From contig NZ_CP107913.1 of the NCBI RefSeq assembly GCF_036014115.1, positions 558,001 through 622,000 on the forward strand: a stretch of 64,000 nucleotides of DNA. The letters are read 5' to 3'. Position numbers and translations under genes: made by a program. Within the stretch, counting starts at the first letter, position 1. Each line of letters starts with the position of its first letter. A model generated the notes under the pieces. That model was not told where the DNA came from, did no database searches, and saw nothing but the letters and a program-made list of their open reading frames with translations. Of the stretch, positions 63,316 to 64,000 are shown piece after piece. Source of the DNA: Streptomyces sp. NBC_00448. GTDB lineage: Bacteria > Actinomycetota > Actinomycetes > Streptomycetales > Streptomycetaceae.

Positions 63316-64000
63316 TCAGGAAGTGGGGACGGTCCAGCGCTGGTTGTCGCCGGTGTTGCAGTCCCAGATCTCCAGCTGGGTGCCGTCGGTGGTGCCGGCG
63401 TTCGGGACGTCGAGGCAGCGGCCGGACTGGGGGTTGACCAGTGCTCCGGTCGAGGAGGTGTACGTCCATTTCTGGTTGTTGCCGCCGTTGCAGTCCCACA
63501 GCTCGATGAGGGTGCCGTTGGCGGTACCGCCGTTTCCGGTGACCTCGACGCACTTGCCGAGGACCTTCAGGGTGCCGTCGGTTCCGACGGTGACCTGCTG
63601 GGCGGCGGAGTTGTTGCACGTCCAGATCTGGATCTTGTTGCCGTTGGTGGTCGAACCCGTGTCGTCGTCCAGGCACTTGCCGCCGTTGGCCGACACGACC
63701 GCACCGGTGCCGCCCGGGGTGCCGACCGGGCCTCCGCCGGTACCGGGGGTGATGTCGAGGTTGTCGAACTGGTCGGTGCGGTAGCCCTGGATGCCCAGGC
63801 CGGCCTGTCCGCTGGAGAAGGACGTGTCGGTCACGGAGCCGAACTGGTTGCCGTCGAGCTTGGCGCTGATCTGGCTGTCCTGGAAGGTGAAGGACAGGTT
63901 GTGCCAGGTGCCGGTGCCCAGTGCGGTGGTGGTGCCGGTGGCCAGGGTGTGGTTGGAGCCGTCGGTGTACATCTTCTCGATCCACCACTGGCCGGTGTCA
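63316..64000 (-). CDS. Secreted glycosidase C-terminus with ricin-type lectin domain (5' end outside window)
   Basis: About 228 C-terminal residues are visible. The first 80 (LATGTTTALGTGTWHNLSF, KLDGNQFGSVTDTSFSSGQ) form a jelly-roll segment like the C-terminal lectin domain of GH59 galactocerebrosidases. After a Gly/Pro linker, a three-repeat ricin B (CBM13) domain follows with KIQIWTCNN, LIELWDCNGGNNQKWTY and QLEIWDCNTGDNQRWTV QxW-type repeats and paired Cys (GKCLDDD, GKCVEV, GRCLDV). The catalytic domain lies beyond base 64000, so the GH59 assignment is tentative; the lectin repeats are certain. Confidence 0.75.
   Translation of the reverse strand, partial: DTGQWWIEKMYTDGSNHTLATGTTTALGTGTWHNLSFTFQDSQISAKLDGNQFGSVTDTSFSSGQAGLGIQGYRTDQFDNLDITPGTGGGPVGTPGGTGAVVSANGGKCLDDDTGSTTNGNKIQIWTCNNSAAQQVTVGTDGTLKVLGKCVEVTGNGGTANGTLIELWDCNGGNNQKWTYTSSTGALVNPQSGRCLDVPNAGTTDGTQLEIWDCNTGDNQRWTVPTS

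Noticed and set aside
1..64000. tRNA, rRNA, CRISPR arrays, riboswitches or prophage integration sites
   Set aside because: No tRNA-like cloverleaf, regularly spaced repeats, integrase gene or known riboswitch core was noticed on reading; a dedicated covariance-model scan was not possible.

Overview
The window is very GC-rich with strong G/C third-position bias, and its gene families (large NRPS, DUF5132 protein, Tat-type sugar lipoproteins, BP74-like secreted protein, M9 collagenase) point to a Streptomyces/Kitasatospora-type actinomycete. No rRNA, tRNA, CRISPR or prophage was seen. Much of the plus-strand reading space across the first 15 kb is antisense to one giant minus-strand NRPS gene that runs off the left edge.

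Region 1 (1-18.4 kb, minus strand) is a secondary-metabolite locus. A DUF5132 small protein, an ABC exporter with an unusual HMA-like N-terminal domain, and an NRPS of at least five C-A-T modules are co-directional. Codes read by eye suggest X-Thr-X-Pro-Phe, with the next module lying outside the window. Region 2 (18.9-24.2 kb, plus) is a compact Dpp/Opp-type oligopeptide importer in which one permease is fused to one ATPase. Region 3 (24.2-28.6 kb) holds a KAS III enzyme with a translationally coupled 16-codon leader, a glutamine-synthetase-like ligase and, convergently, an ornithine/lysine decarboxylase coupled to a GNAT acetyltransferase. Region 4 (28.9-34.1 kb) is a looser stretch with a BP74-like secreted protein, an HD hydrolase, an MFS exporter whose 5' end is replaced by an IS5-family remnant, and a methyltransferase broken by one missing base.

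Region 5 (34.4-63.0 kb) is the most interesting part. It looks like a collagen- and hydroxyproline-peptide utilisation regulon: a secreted M9 collagenase, a second complete Dpp-type importer, three M24 (Xaa-Pro peptidase-like) enzymes, a decayed prolyl-iminopeptidase remnant, a proline-racemase-family epimerase, an ornithine-cyclodeaminase-family reductase, a DapA-family deaminase and an alpha-ketoglutarate-semialdehyde-type dehydrogenase. A 14-bp motif close to RYGTGRMATTGCAC recurs in front of seven of these transcription units, including the GntR/FCD regulator at 62.3-63.0 kb, which is therefore the likely controller. A galactoside module is inserted into this regulon at 38.8-48.3 kb (LacI regulator, GH36 and GH27 alpha-galactosidases, sugar ABC importer, class V aminotransferase) and has its own palindromic LacI-type operators. 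The right edge holds the C-terminal end of a secreted lectin-bearing glycosidase.

Coordinates, starts and motif assignments come from reading the sequence. Family names come from recognised motifs, and no database search was possible.
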